Part shown: positions 17,370 to 27,080 of the stretch, in pieces
Numbering within the stretch: position 1 is the first letter of the stretch
Layout: every line of letters begins with the position of its first letter
NCBI RefSeq assembly: GCF_000186345.1
Contig: NC_014962.1
Location: 2,880,450-2,944,449 of the forward strand
Length of the DNA stretch: 64,000 nucleotides
Direction of reading: 5' to 3'
Origin: Isosphaera pallida ATCC 43644
GTDB lineage: Bacteria > Planctomycetota > Planctomycetia > Isosphaerales > Isosphaeraceae
Made by a program: the position numbers and the translations under genes
Notes under the pieces: model-generated
What the model was told of the DNA's origin: nothing
What the model saw: only the letters and a program-made list of their open reading frames with translations
The model's database searches: none

Positions 17370-19589
17370 GTGAATGTCGCCTCCGTTGCCCCAGCGATCC
17401 GCCGTGGCCCGACCGGCTCGGTGTCGGTCGTCCCGTTGCCTCTGGCAGCGGGGCGCGGCGTGGGCGTGGGGGTGAGTTGGCGGCTGATCGTGGTGCTGGC
17501 GGCCCTTTGTTCGGGCGGTTGCGCCACCAGTGGAATTCAACGACAATATCGGTTGAGTCAGGCCGGTCCGCCGCGGACGATCGCGCTGGTGGGGGACCGG
17601 CCTTTGTCGATCACGGCGGGCGAGCCGGGCCGCTCGATCGCCTCGACCGACCGCCCTAATCGGTTTCGTCTGGCAGGCTTTCCCATTGGCGGCGGCCTGC
17701 GATCCAACGGGCGGGAGGATCTCGAACGAGAAGAGTCGGGTGGTTCCAGCGCGCGGGCGGAAACCCCGCGGGGCGGCGGGTTCAATCTGCGGCGGATCGG
17801 CTCGTCGATCGAATACGGCACACCGCGCGGTCCGGTGGAGGTGTCTGGTCGGGTCGTTTCGACGACGGGCCGGCCGGTAGAGCGGGTGCGGGTGCGGGTG
17901 GCGCGGCTCGACGATCCCGACGAACCGCCGCGAATCATCGAGACCGACTCCCAGGGACGGTTCACCGCCAAGGAACTGACCCGCGACGGCGAATATTCCT
18001 TCGTGGCGGAGTTGACCACGCCGGAAGGTCGTCTCACCGGACGGGTGGTGGTCCTGGCTCCCGAACCTTATGTAAGGATCGTGTTGGAGGAGTCGATTGA
18101 CCGTCCCAAGGGTCGCTCGTCCTCTGGATCGGTTGCGTCTTCAGGGTCCGACCGCGCGAGCCCGAGCGACCGTGATTCATCGGTTCGGACGCGGCGCGCC
18201 GCGGATTCCGATCGGTCGGCGGTTCGAATTCGGGCGGGGAGTCCCGATTTCGAGATCAATTCAGGGCCAATCCGTCAGGACGACAACGACAACCGCACGC
18301 AAGGGGATTGGCGCGACGGGACGGTTCGGGACGAGTGGAACTCCATCACCTCTCGGAATCGGTCCCGCGATCAAGGTTGGAACAGGAACGGATTGGACGA
18401 CGACGAGGGGCCGAACCCGTTGCCTCCGGCGATCGAGCGACCGCGTGGAACCACGCTGGCTCCCGCCGACGGGTTCCGCGACGACGCGCTGGATTCGAGC
18501 GGTCGGACTCGGGAGAACGGCGGCTTGCGCCGATTCGAAGCCGGTGAGAACGAATCGGATTGGCGGGTGGAATCAGAGTGGGGATTGAGAGTGCAAGCGA
18601 TCGATTGGAACGACCTGCGCGAGCCATTGCGATGGTCGAGTCGGGAACGTCGGCCTCGTTCCGATGATTCGGGTCGGTTCGAACCCTGGTCCGATCGGCC
18701 CGTACCCACCATTTTCGACAACCCGCCGCCGCCACGTCCTCTGGGCATGGCGTCGGGTACGAGGCGGTTGGACATGGGCGATCCATTCGGACGCTCGAAT
18801 TCCAGTAGGGATGAATCCGGGTTCGGGTCGCCGTTGGATTCAATGTTCGACGAGTTGGAACAATCGCGGACGGCAGCGGGTTCGGAAGGCGATCGAACCA
18901 CGCCGGGTTCGTCGAGCGAACCCCCCGCGCCGCCAACCCGCTGGGGCGACCTCGATTGGTCGGTGCATTCAACTCATCGTGGCGGCTCCCAGATTCGTTC
19001 GTCCGGTTCGTCGTCGCCCGCGGCTCGTTCTTCGGGAGCCGTTGGTCGCCACCCTCGGGTGGCGGATCGCGTCGCGTCTCGGGATGATCACGTGGCTCCG
19101 GCATCCGCTTGGGCTCCAACGCCCCGGCGACCCTTCGACCTGATGTTGAGCGACCTCGACGGTCATTCGATTGCGCTTGAGAGTTTGGTGGAAGAAAGGG
19201 CGGATTACGTGCTCATCGACTTCTTTGGAACCTGGTGCGATCCCTGTCGGGTTACGATTCCGCGCCTCATTGAATGGGATTCGCGGTTCGCTGGTCGTCT
19301 GAGCGTGGTGGGCGTGGCTTACGAGCGGGGAGGATTGGAGGAGTCTTCGGCCAAGGTCAAGCGGGCGGCCGGTCTGATGGGGATCAGCTACCCTCTGGCG
19401 TTGGGTCGAAGCGAGGGGACACCAGTGGGACAGCCTCCGCGATGTCCTCTGGCGCGTTGGTTCGAAGTGGATCGTTTCCCGACCCTGGTGTTGCTGGATC
19501 GTTGGGGTCGGGTGGTTTGGAAAGGGCAAGGAGGCCGTTCGGAGACCCTCGACGAACTCGACCGCGTGTTGACGACCTTGATGAGATGA
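17370..19589 (+). CDS. Lipoprotein with carboxypeptidase-regulatory-like domain and TlpA-type thioredoxin domain
   Basis: 739 residues. GTG 17370 follows an AGGAGG ribosome site. A signal sequence ends in a lipobox, LCSGGC, with the lipidated Cys at residue 51. Next is a beta-sandwich of the carboxypeptidase regulatory type (GPVEVSGRVVSTTGRPVERV and GRFTAKELTRDGEYSFVAEL), then about 330 residues of Arg/Ser/Asp-rich disorder, and a C-terminal thioredoxin-like domain (about 590-735). The redox motif WCDPC is at W622-C626 in FFGTWCDPCRVTIPRL. This should be an outer/inner-membrane-tethered thiol-disulfide oxidoreductase acting in the periplasm. The long disordered linker is unusual for TlpA proteins. 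Confidence 0.82.
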   Translation: MNVASVAPAIRRGPTGSVSVVPLPLAAGRGVGVGVSWRLIVVLAALCSGGCATSGIQRQYRLSQAGPPRTIALVGDRPLSITAGEPGRSIASTDRPNRFRLAGFPIGGGLRSNGREDLEREESGGSSARAETPRGGGFNLRRIGSSIEYGTPRGPVEVSGRVVSTTGRPVERVRVRVARLDDPDEPPRIIETDSQGRFTAKELTRDGEYSFVAELTTPEGRLTGRVVVLAPEPYVRIVLEESIDRPKGRSSSGSVASSGSDRASPSDRDSSVRTRRAADSDRSAVRIRAGSPDFEINSGPIRQDDNDNRTQGDWRDGTVRDEWNSITSRNRSRDQGWNRNGLDDDEGPNPLPPAIERPRGTTLAPADGFRDDALDSSGRTRENGGLRRFEAGENESDWRVESEWGLRVQAIDWNDLREPLRWSSRERRPRSDDSGRFEPWSDRPVPTIFDNPPPPRPLGMASGTRRLDMGDPFGRSNSSRDESGFGSPLDSMFDELEQSRTAAGSEGDRTTPGSSSEPPAPPTRWGDLDWSVHSTHRGGSQIRSSGSSSPAARSSGAVGRHPRVADRVASRDDHVAPASAWAPTPRRPFDLMLSDLDGHSIALESLVEERADYVLIDFFGTWCDPCRVTIPRLIEWDSRFAGRLSVVGVAYERGGLEESSAKVKRAAGLMGISYPLALGRSEGTPVGQPPRCPLARWFEVDRFPTLVLLDRWGRVVWKGQGGRSETLDELDRVLTTLMR

Positions 19590-19616
19590 AACGAAATGAA
19601 ATAAGAGGAGGAGATG

Positions 19617-19745
19617 ATGAGACGAACTGAGGGGAGTTGGTCCACGCCCCCGTCATCGCGTTGTCTTGTCATCCCGCGCCGCCGCCCGCTTGAGCGGAAC
19701 GATCGCTTCAGGGAAGATGGGAAAAGGATGGTCGAATCCGCTTGA
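19617..19745 (+). CDS. Possible 42-residue leader peptide upstream of glycogen synthase
   Basis: An ATG at 19617 lies five bases after AGGAGG, the best ribosome site in this stretch (a second ATG sits three bases earlier). It opens a short basic reading frame (MRRTEGSWSTPPSSRCLVIP...) ending at a TGA 91 bases before the glycogen synthase start. It may be a leader or spurious. Included because of the strong start signal. Confidence 0.25.
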   Translation: MRRTEGSWSTPPSSRCLVIPRRRPLERNDRFREDGKRMVESA

Positions 19746-19836
19746 CGTGGTTGAGTGTTTCGCCCAAGGTTCCCGCCTCGTGGGTTGTCCGTCTGTTGCC
19801 CCGACATTTCCGTCCTCACCCAGTCGGAGACCCAGG

Positions 19837-21789
19837 ATGAGTCGTCCTCCCGCTCCGTCTTCCCAACCCGACCATTGCGACCCATCGGCGTGGACTTCGG
19901 AAGCACCCCTGTTGCATGTCGAGGCCGGTCGAGGCCGTTTCGCTAACGGAAAGTCGGCTTCGACCAATCCAACCGCACCCTTGGGGTCAGGCGTGGATTC
20001 GTCGTGTAGGACGGGGGATTCGCCCTCAACCAGGTTTTCGTTGGGGCGTCTCTCTGCCAGGATCGATGCGGGAGCACCTCCGTCACGTCCAACGGCTCCT
20101 CAGCCGGGGTCGGGATCACCAACCTGGGGTGCCAGCGCGTCGCCTCCGCTGGGTTCCAACCTCAATCCGACGGTCGGAATCCACAGGGAACACGCAGCAC
20201 GAACCGCCGCAGGCGAAGCGGGCGTCGCGGTGGCCAAGGGGGATGCCGAGCCACCCTTGAGGATCGCGCTGCTGACTTCCGAGGCGGTCCCATTCGCCAA
20301 GACCGGCGGCCTGGCCGATGTCGCGGGTGCACTGCCCAACGCGCTGAATCGCCTAGGGCAACGCGCCACGGTGATCCTGCCCTGTCATCGTTCGGCGTGG
20401 AAGGCGGGCGTGCCGATCCGGGCGACGGGAATCACGGCACAGGTTCCGGTGGGCACCGCGCTGGTCAACGCTGATTTCCTAGAAGCGGTCGTTCCTGACC
20501 GCGACCCCTCCCACCCCGGCACCCGCTTTATCCTGATCGACCAACCCGCCTTTTTCGATCGTCGCTCGCTCTACGGCGAACACGGCTCAGACTATCGGGA
20601 CAACGCCGAGCGGTTCCTCTTTTTCACCCGAGCGGCGCTGGCAGCGATCCAAGAGTTGGATCTAAAGCCAGACCTGATTCATTGCAACGACTGGCAAACC
20701 GGGCTGGTGCCGGTCCATCTGCGGGAGCCGTTGGGGTCGTCATGGAGCCAGGTGGCCTGTCTGTTGACCATTCACAACATGGCGTATCAAGGGTCGTTTC
20801 CGGCCAGTGACTTCCGGTTGACCGGTCTGCCGCCTTGGTTATTCGATTATCGCGGCGTGGAGGCTTACGGTCGGTTCAACTTCCTTAAAGCTGGTCTGGT
20901 CTTCGCGGACGCCATTTCCACCGTTAGCCCCACCTACGCCCGCGAGATTCAAACCCCCGAGTTTGGTTGCGGCCTGGACGGCCTGCTCCGTCATCGCGCC
21001 GGCGACCTGTTCGGCATCGTCAACGGCATCGACCCGGCTCAGTGGAATCCAGCCATCGACCCTCACCTCGCCCAGACCTACGATCGCGACACCGTTCTCG
21101 AAGGCAAGGCGGTCTGCAAGGCGTTTTTGCAACGTCGCGCCTCCCTGCCCGAGCGGCCTGAGGTGCCACTCTTCGGCGCAGTGGGACGGCTCGACCCCCA
21201 AAAAGGTTGGGATTTGCTTGCCCGGGTCCTGCCCAACTTCCTGGCGCATCATGATGTGCAATTGGTCGTGTTGGGTGAAGGACAACCACGCTACCACGAA
21301 TTGCTCGACCACCTGGCCTCCGACCATCCCCACAAGGTCCGCGCCTTCTTGGAGTTTTCCAACGCGCTGGCGCACCAGATCGAGGCGGGGGTGGATTTCT
21401 TTTTGATGCCGAGTCTTTACGAACCGTGCGGATTGAACCAACTCTACAGCATGATTTACGGTGCGGTGCCGATTGTCCGGGCTACCGGCGGTCTGGCCGA
21501 CACGGTGATCGACGCCACCCCGGACGCTCTGGCCCAAGACCAGGCCACCGGCTTGGTGTTCCGCGACGCCACGCCCGAAGCGTTGGCTCACGCATTGGAA
21601 CGAGCGTTGGACCTGTTCCACCAGCCTCACCTGCTCCATCGCCTCATCCGGTCGGCAATGAGTCGGGATTGGTCCTGGGATCGTTCAGCCCGCGATTACG
21701 TAGCGCTCTATCGTCGTTTGGCTTACCGTCGCCGAGCCAGCCGAACCGCATCCGCCACCATGCTCGACCCCCCTTCACGTCTTGCCTAA
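19837..21789 (+). CDS. glgA: Glycogen (starch) synthase, GT5 family
   Basis: 650 residues, about 130 longer than typical bacterial GlgA because of a Ser/Pro-rich N-terminal extension of about 140 residues. The GT-B fold enzyme begins at LRIALLTSEAVPFAKTGGLADV with the ADP-glucose phosphate-binding KTGGL (K155). Later blocks include ADAISTVSPTYAREI, the loop before VGRLDPQKGWDLL, and the nucleotide-sugar site EPCGLNQLYSMIYGAVPIVRATGGLADTV. It adds glucose from ADP-glucose to a growing alpha-1,4-glucan. ATG 19837 was chosen over ATG 19717 and TTG 19666, which would only lengthen the low-complexity N-terminus. Confidence 0.9.
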   Translation: MSRPPAPSSQPDHCDPSAWTSEAPLLHVEAGRGRFANGKSASTNPTAPLGSGVDSSCRTGDSPSTRFSLGRLSARIDAGAPPSRPTAPQPGSGSPTWGASASPPLGSNLNPTVGIHREHAARTAAGEAGVAVAKGDAEPPLRIALLTSEAVPFAKTGGLADVAGALPNALNRLGQRATVILPCHRSAWKAGVPIRATGITAQVPVGTALVNADFLEAVVPDRDPSHPGTRFILIDQPAFFDRRSLYGEHGSDYRDNAERFLFFTRAALAAIQELDLKPDLIHCNDWQTGLVPVHLREPLGSSWSQVACLLTIHNMAYQGSFPASDFRLTGLPPWLFDYRGVEAYGRFNFLKAGLVFADAISTVSPTYAREIQTPEFGCGLDGLLRHRAGDLFGIVNGIDPAQWNPAIDPHLAQTYDRDTVLEGKAVCKAFLQRRASLPERPEVPLFGAVGRLDPQKGWDLLARVLPNFLAHHDVQLVVLGEGQPRYHELLDHLASDHPHKVRAFLEFSNALAHQIEAGVDFFLMPSLYEPCGLNQLYSMIYGAVPIVRATGGLADTVIDATPDALAQDQATGLVFRDATPEALAHALERALDLFHQPHLLHRLIRSAMSRDWSWDRSARDYVALYRRLAYRRRASRTASATMLDPPSRLA

Positions 21790-21966
21790 TCCGAACGGAG
21801 TTGGGTTGATGGACCCATTGCCCGTCGCGTCTCGGCCTGGTCCACTTCGCTCCGTCTCCGTCCGGTTCCACGCCTCGGTTTGGCTGCGCCGCGGCGGTCC
21901 TCCCCTAATTATGCACGAGCGACATTCAAACGATTGCGACTGAAGGGGCGAACCTTCGAGATCACC

Positions 21967-22869
21967 ATGCTCTACTTGACACTCTCGGTCCTTTTGGCGT
22001 GGAGTCGCGGCGAAACGATGATAACGCCGGAGTCAACCACGCCTCCAGTCCCAACGCCGCCGTCGCCGTTCGCGTCGCTGGAAACAGCTCTCCCACCTCC
22101 ACCGTTTGGTGTCCGCGAGGATCGCGGGAGGGACTCGGTACTGCGAACCGCGCCGGTGGGTTGGAATCGTCCTTGGTTCTCCAAGTCAGATGTGGATTCC
22201 ACACAAGACGGAGGCAGGACAATCGACCCGGCGGTGGTCCATCCCTTGGCAGAATCGCTGGCAGATCGGTTCGCGGCCTGGCCGTTCCAGCCCGGAGGGA
22301 AAACCCGCGCCGCGACGCCTTGGAGCCTTCCCCAACCACCGCTCGAATACCTACTACCGCCCGATCCGTCCAAAGCGACCAACTCGGACTCCAACGCATG
22401 GGATTCGGATTCCAACGCGGCCGCCAATGTCACCGCTCGCTCGTCCACTCAGACCAACGCGACTAGGTCCTTCAATCCGGCCATCACCTTTCTTGACCTG
22501 GTCCCACCCGAGGACCGTGATCGCGACGGCTTCGGGGTCGCCCCGTTCGGAGTCGTGCCGTTGATTACCGCCGACCCGCCGCGGCTCAACCTCGACATCC
22601 TGGAATCCGGTACGGTCTGGGGCGACACGATTCCCGTCTTGATCCTCCAGAAGAAGACGCTCCAGGACCAACCCGCCCCACAGCGGGATGCGGGCGGCTC
22701 GAACGCCGCTGAGTCATCCCTGCCTCACAACGCCTCTCGTGACGCGGGACGTTCGGGAATGCTACTTCTAGGTCTTGGTGGTGGTCTGACGCTCGGGCTG
22801 TTCATTCTCCGAGGACTTGGCCCGGTGGCTTGGACCCGTCGCCTCGCCAGCGTGCCCCGGGCGCGATGA
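21967..22869 (+). CDS. Proline-rich membrane protein of unknown function
   Basis: 300 residues starting at ATG 21967. An N-terminal hydrophobic segment (MLYLTLSVLLAWSRG) suggests a signal peptide or anchor. The middle is Pro/Ser/Asp-rich and disordered, and a C-terminal hydrophobic segment (GMLLLGLGGGLTLGLFILRGL) near residue 265 is a membrane anchor. The basic tail (WTRRLASVPRAR) after it is typical of a cytoplasmic end. No family is recognised. In-frame extension to 21880 is possible. It lies 177 bases after glgA. Confidence 0.55.
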   Translation: MLYLTLSVLLAWSRGETMITPESTTPPVPTPPSPFASLETALPPPPFGVREDRGRDSVLRTAPVGWNRPWFSKSDVDSTQDGGRTIDPAVVHPLAESLADRFAAWPFQPGGKTRAATPWSLPQPPLEYLLPPDPSKATNSDSNAWDSDSNAAANVTARSSTQTNATRSFNPAITFLDLVPPEDRDRDGFGVAPFGVVPLITADPPRLNLDILESGTVWGDTIPVLILQKKTLQDQPAPQRDAGGSNAAESSLPHNASRDAGRSGMLLLGLGGGLTLGLFILRGLGPVAWTRRLASVPRAR

Positions 22870-23139
22870 CACCAGCTAGGGTGGACAACCCCACCCGACC
22901 CAATCCCCCATCGTCGTCCCGACCACGAAAGCGTTGTCACATCGTCAGCGTGTGGATTTTGATAGACCCTTGTGAAACAATTCTCCATAACAGGGTCAAT
23001 CCCACGGCCTGTCGGTATGCAAGGCCGTTCCACCGTCTGCGGCGTGGCCAACGACTTGGGATTCGTCCTCAATCCCACGGCCTGCCCAGTATTCGAGGCT
23101 GTTCCGCCCTTGACGACTTGAGCGAGGAAAGAGCTGACG
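22870..23139. other. Intergenic region with a two-copy hairpin repeat
   Basis: A 270-base gap between the membrane protein gene and the PVC dehydrogenase gene. It contains the two repeats listed separately. No gene is seen. Confidence 0.6.
22996..23107. repeat. Two spaced copies of a hairpin-forming 39-bp repeat (period 73)
   Basis: Copies lie at 22996-23034 and 23069-23107. Both begin TCAATCCCACGGCCTG and contain the same inverted repeat, CGGCCT paired with AGGCCG in the first and AGGCTG in the second; the change keeps pairing through a wobble. The loops between differ in sequence but not much in length, with spacing of about 34 bases between copies. Possibly a two-unit degenerate CRISPR-like or RNA hairpin element; no cas gene is nearby. 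Confidence 0.55.
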
Positions 23140-26100
23140 ATGACAACCGCGAGGCGTTGGCGATTCCAACGGAATGGAACCGTCTTTCGGGAGGGATGGC
23201 TTGGAACGATCGGGTTGGGAATAGGGCTTTTTTTACTGTTGGCTGATCCGGGGTGGGTGGCCAACCGGGTGGCGGCTCAGGACTTGGTAGCGACCACCGA
23301 GCCGCTCGAACCGGCGGCCCAACGGCTCAAGCTGCGGGTTCCCGACGGGTTTGAGATTCAACTGGTCGCGGCCGAGCCGGACATCCAGAAGCCGCTCAAC
23401 CTGGCGTTTGATGCGCGGGGACGCCTTTGGGTCACCGACACGGTGGAATACCCTTACCCCGCCGAGGAAGGGACCGTCCCCCGCGACACCCTCAAAATCC
23501 TGGAGGACTTTGGACCCGACGGCCGGGCGCGACGCATCACCACCTTCGCAGCCCAATTGAACATTCCCATCGGCGTTCTGCCTTGGGGCAATGGAGCCAT
23601 CGGCCATTCGATTCCCCAGTTGTGGCGGTTCCGCGATCTCGACGATGACGGTCGGGCCGACCTCCGCGAGGCGCTGCTGGGTCCCTTCGGTTACCGCGAC
23701 ACCCACGGCATGGTTAGCCACCTACGCCGGGGGTTCGACGGCTGGATTCACTGCTGCCACGGCTTCGCCAACGACTCGGAGATCCGCGACCGTCGGGGCC
23801 GGGTGTTGCGGCTCAACTCGGGCAACACCTTCCGGTTTCGGTTGCGTCCCGAAGGTGTGGAGGCGGAACACGCCACCTTGGACTTGGAGGTCGAACCTTT
23901 CACTTTTGGCCAGGTCAATCCCTTTGGCCTGGCGTTCGACGCCTGGGGCGACCTCTATTCTTGCGACTGCCATTCACAACCGCTCTATCTGCTGATGCGC
24001 GAGGGGTGTTACCCTAGCTTCGGTAAGCCGGACGACGGTTTGGGGTTCACCCCCGAAGTGACTCTGGACGACCACGGCTCCACCGGAATCGCCGGCGTGG
24101 TGGTGTACGAGGCCGACCATTTCCCGGACCTCTGGCGGGGCACCGTCTTCATCGGCAACCCGGTTACCTCGCGGATCAACCATGACCGTCTCGAATGGAA
24201 CGGCTCGACCCCCCGCGTTGTCCGTCAACCCGATTTCGTGGTCAGCGACGACCCCTGGTTTCGTCCGGTCGATCTCCGATTGGGACCCGACGGCGCGCTC
24301 TATGTAGCGGACTTCTACAACCGGATCATCGGCCACTACGAAGTTCCCTTGACCCACCCCGGACGCGACCGACACCGGGGACGCATCTGGCGGATCGTTC
24401 ACCAAGGTCAAGGCGGCCGACCACTGGCCCCGATCGTCGATCGTCGCCGAGCTGATGCCGAACGCCTGATCGCCGATCTCGACGACGCCAATCTAGAGGT
24501 TCGACTAACCGCCACCCATGAACTGGTCGATCGCTTCCAGCGCGATCCCAGCAACGGTCTTGATCGGCGGCTCCAGGAGGCGCTCGAAACCTCGGGCACC
24601 GGGAATCACAACGGAGCGCCCCCCAAGATCGCTCCCCTCACGCCGATCGGCCGCACCCACGCCCTTTGGGCGCTGCAACGCATGGGACGTTTGACCGACG
24701 CGCTGACCCGGACGTTCGCTTGCGATCCCGATCCTTTGGTGCGAACCCACCTCATGCGGATGCTGGGCGACCGCGCGCCAGAGACCTGGACCGAAGCGAT
24801 CCGCGCCCTGGCGCACGCCGGTTTGAACGACCCGCATCCCCGTGTGCGCCGCGCGGCCGCCGAGGCGTTGAGTCGCCATCCCCAGGCGGTTTCGGTCGCT
24901 CCGTTGATCGCGGCGATTCGGGCGGTGGACGCAAACGACCCTCTGCTGCGTCATGGTCTGCGGATCGCGTTACGCAACCAGTTACGCGACGACTCGGCCG
25001 CCGCTTGGCATCGCGTCGAAGCCCTTGGCGAAGCGGATCCCTCGGCCCGGGCGATCGCCGCCGACGTGGCGGTGGGTGTTCCTTCAGCGCGCGCCGCTGC
25101 GTTCCTGATGGCCTGTCTTGAGGACCAGACCAATCCAGTCGCCCCAAATCGCCGCGAGGCATCGATTCGCCACATCGCCCGTCATGGAGACGATCCAGTG
25201 GTCGCCGCCCTGATTGGGTGGATCGCCGGAACCGAAGTCGGCGGAGCCCCCCTCAGAGGCGTGGCCGCGTTGTCGTCCTACGCCGAGGGGGCACGCCAGC
25301 GGGGACGCTCGCTCGACCCGCGGGCGTTGGATCAAGCGTTGACCCTCTGCCAAAGGCTTCTGGAATCCTCCGAGTCCACGGACGAAACGATCCGCGCCGC
25401 CACCGACCTGGCCAAGACCCTCAAATTGACCGCGATTCACGCCGACCTGTTGGCCTTCGCGCATCAGACCACCCGTCCCGCCCACCAACGCGCTTGGGTG
25501 CTGACGGCCGCCGCCGAACTTGATCCACCGGCAACCGTCGAGACCCTGGCGGCGATCGTCACCGACCGCAGCGAGTTTTGGGGGTTGCGTGCCCACATGG
25601 GCGACGTGCTAGCTGGTCTTCAGCCCGAGCGTTCCCGCCCCGCCTTGTTGGAGGCGCTGGGGGACGCCCCGCTCCACCTCCAAACTCCTCTGGCGGCCAG
25701 TCTGGCCCGTGATCCCGCCGGTGCCGCCGCCCTCGTCGAAGCCATTGAGGCCGGCCGGGTTTCCCGCTTGGTCCTCAAGGACCGCACCGTGGAAATGCGT
25801 CTGCTGGCAACGCGGGGCAGCGCAGCGGCCGAGGAGTTGGAACGGCTCCGCATGGGAATGCCCGACGCTGATCAAGCCTTGCAGGAGTTGATCGAACGCC
25901 GTCGCGCCCGTTACCGGGAAATCCCGGTCGATGTGGCGCGGGGACGCGCCGTGTTCGAGCAGCATTGCGCCTCGTGCCACATGATCGGCAACCAGGGAGG
26001 CAAGGTGGGTCCGCAACTGGACGGGGTGGCTATCCGCGGCCCGGATCGTCTGCACGAGGATATCCTCGACCCCAGCCGCAACGTCGATCAGGCGTTCCGC

Positions 26101-26340
26101 TTAACCACCCTGGTGTTGGCCAGCGGCCAGGTCGTCAGCGGTCTCGTGGTGCGCGAGGAGGGCCAATTGATCGTACTGGCCGACGCCGACGGCCGCGAAC
26201 GCGCCTACGACGCCCACGAGATCGATGAGCGGGTGGTCTCCAACCTCTCCCCTATGCCGGCGAATTTCGGCGAGCGACTCGACGAAACCGAACTAGCTCA
26301 CTTGATTCAGTTCCTCGTCGCTCAACCCGGGATGCGTTGA
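23140..26340 (+). CDS. PVC-type membrane-bound dehydrogenase (beta-propeller, HEAT repeats, cytochrome c)
   Basis: 1066 residues. The N-terminus is a signal/anchor sequence (GLFLLLADPGWVANRVAAQ). Residues about 65-430 form the NHL/PQQ-like beta-propeller of planctomycete and verrucomicrobial dehydrogenases (PDGFEIQLVAAEPDIQKPLN, ..., LRLGPDGALYVADFYNRIIG). The middle is a run of HEAT-like helix pairs, and the C-terminal domain is a cytochrome c with the heme site CASCHM (C943, C946, H947) and an axial Met region. These proteins are thought to oxidise sugars or other substrates in the periplasm; the substrate is unknown. It is read as a single gene. Confidence 0.85.
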   Translation: MTTARRWRFQRNGTVFREGWLGTIGLGIGLFLLLADPGWVANRVAAQDLVATTEPLEPAAQRLKLRVPDGFEIQLVAAEPDIQKPLNLAFDARGRLWVTDTVEYPYPAEEGTVPRDTLKILEDFGPDGRARRITTFAAQLNIPIGVLPWGNGAIGHSIPQLWRFRDLDDDGRADLREALLGPFGYRDTHGMVSHLRRGFDGWIHCCHGFANDSEIRDRRGRVLRLNSGNTFRFRLRPEGVEAEHATLDLEVEPFTFGQVNPFGLAFDAWGDLYSCDCHSQPLYLLMREGCYPSFGKPDDGLGFTPEVTLDDHGSTGIAGVVVYEADHFPDLWRGTVFIGNPVTSRINHDRLEWNGSTPRVVRQPDFVVSDDPWFRPVDLRLGPDGALYVADFYNRIIGHYEVPLTHPGRDRHRGRIWRIVHQGQGGRPLAPIVDRRRADAERLIADLDDANLEVRLTATHELVDRFQRDPSNGLDRRLQEALETSGTGNHNGAPPKIAPLTPIGRTHALWALQRMGRLTDALTRTFACDPDPLVRTHLMRMLGDRAPETWTEAIRALAHAGLNDPHPRVRRAAAEALSRHPQAVSVAPLIAAIRAVDANDPLLRHGLRIALRNQLRDDSAAAWHRVEALGEADPSARAIAADVAVGVPSARAAAFLMACLEDQTNPVAPNRREASIRHIARHGDDPVVAALIGWIAGTEVGGAPLRGVAALSSYAEGARQRGRSLDPRALDQALTLCQRLLESSESTDETIRAATDLAKTLKLTAIHADLLAFAHQTTRPAHQRAWVLTAAAELDPPATVETLAAIVTDRSEFWGLRAHMGDVLAGLQPERSRPALLEALGDAPLHLQTPLAASLARDPAGAAALVEAIEAGRVSRLVLKDRTVEMRLLATRGSAAAEELERLRMGMPDADQALQELIERRRARYREIPVDVARGRAVFEQHCASCHMIGNQGGKVGPQLDGVAIRGPDRLHEDILDPSRNVDQAFRLTTLVLASGQVVSGLVVREEGQLIVLADADGRERAYDAHEIDERVVSNLSPMPANFGERLDETELAHLIQFLVAQPGMR

Positions 26341-26465
26341 TTCGATGAGAGCGAGGTCGGGGGGCAACGGGAACCGATCCAAGAGCAACAGTGTGGCGAC
26401 GGGACGCGGTTTCGTTCCCATCCAACCCCCCGCCCGCCTCGGCGTATTGTTCAACCCAGTTGGGT

Positions 26466-27080
26466 TCAGCCAGAGGGGACCGCCATCCGCGCACGCAAGG
26501 TTTTCATACCTAAGTGAACCAGTACTCCAACATACGAGATGCTATAGCCTGTGATACGACTAATTTCTTTGTATGAAAAACCATGTTGAAACTTGAGACG
26601 GATCACCTCACGTTGGGCAGGTGGCAGGGTTTCGAGATGATCTAAAGCGCGTTGGGCTTGGTCGCGGCGTTCCAGAAGTTCGGCGGGGTTGGCGAGCGGA
26701 TCGGCTGGGGCGGCGATTGGGTTGGGGGTGTTGTCAAGCGTGTTGGTATTCATCCGGCCCTCCTTGCGAACGACATCGAGCGCTTGGTTGCGGCACACGG
26801 TGAAGAGCCATTCGGCCAGGTGGGAATCGATCTGGGAGCGATCCTGAAGGCAGAGTTTCAGGAAGGTTTCTTGAACCACGTCGCGGGCGCGGTCGAGGTC
26901 GTGGGTGAGGCGATGGGCGTAAACGATCAGGGGACGTTCATAGCGTGCCACCGCGGCGCGGACCCAGGCGGCGTGGTCGATCGGTGGCGAGGGTGGAACC
27001 GCAGTCCGTTCGGTGGAGTCCCGGGGGGAATCCACCGAGGCTTGGGTCGCGCCGCGGGTCTGCTCGCCAATCCGACTCAT
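26466..27080 (-). CDS. ECF-type RNA polymerase sigma factor
   Basis: 204 residues with start at 27080. Region 2 (ERPLIVYAHRLTHDLDRARDVVQETFLKLC) recognises the -10 element and core polymerase. A linker rich in Asn/Pro follows, and region 4 (LETLPPAQREVIRLKFQHGFSYKEIS with a helix-turn-helix after it) binds the -35 element. An upstream in-frame start at 27218 would add 46 residues encoded partly by a TTTTG microsatellite, so it is less likely. It lies downstream of the anti-sigma-like gene on the same strand; the two are probably one regulatory pair. Confidence 0.85.
   Translation of the reverse strand: MSRIGEQTRGATQASVDSPRDSTERTAVPPSPPIDHAAWVRAAVARYERPLIVYAHRLTHDLDRARDVVQETFLKLCLQDRSQIDSHLAEWLFTVCRNQALDVVRKEGRMNTNTLDNTPNPIAAPADPLANPAELLERRDQAQRALDHLETLPPAQREVIRLKFQHGFSYKEISRITGYSISYVGVLVHLGMKTLRARMAVPSG

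Noticed and set aside
22996-23107. CRISPR array
   Set aside because: Only two imperfect copies, differing loops and no cas genes nearby; reported as a repeat instead.
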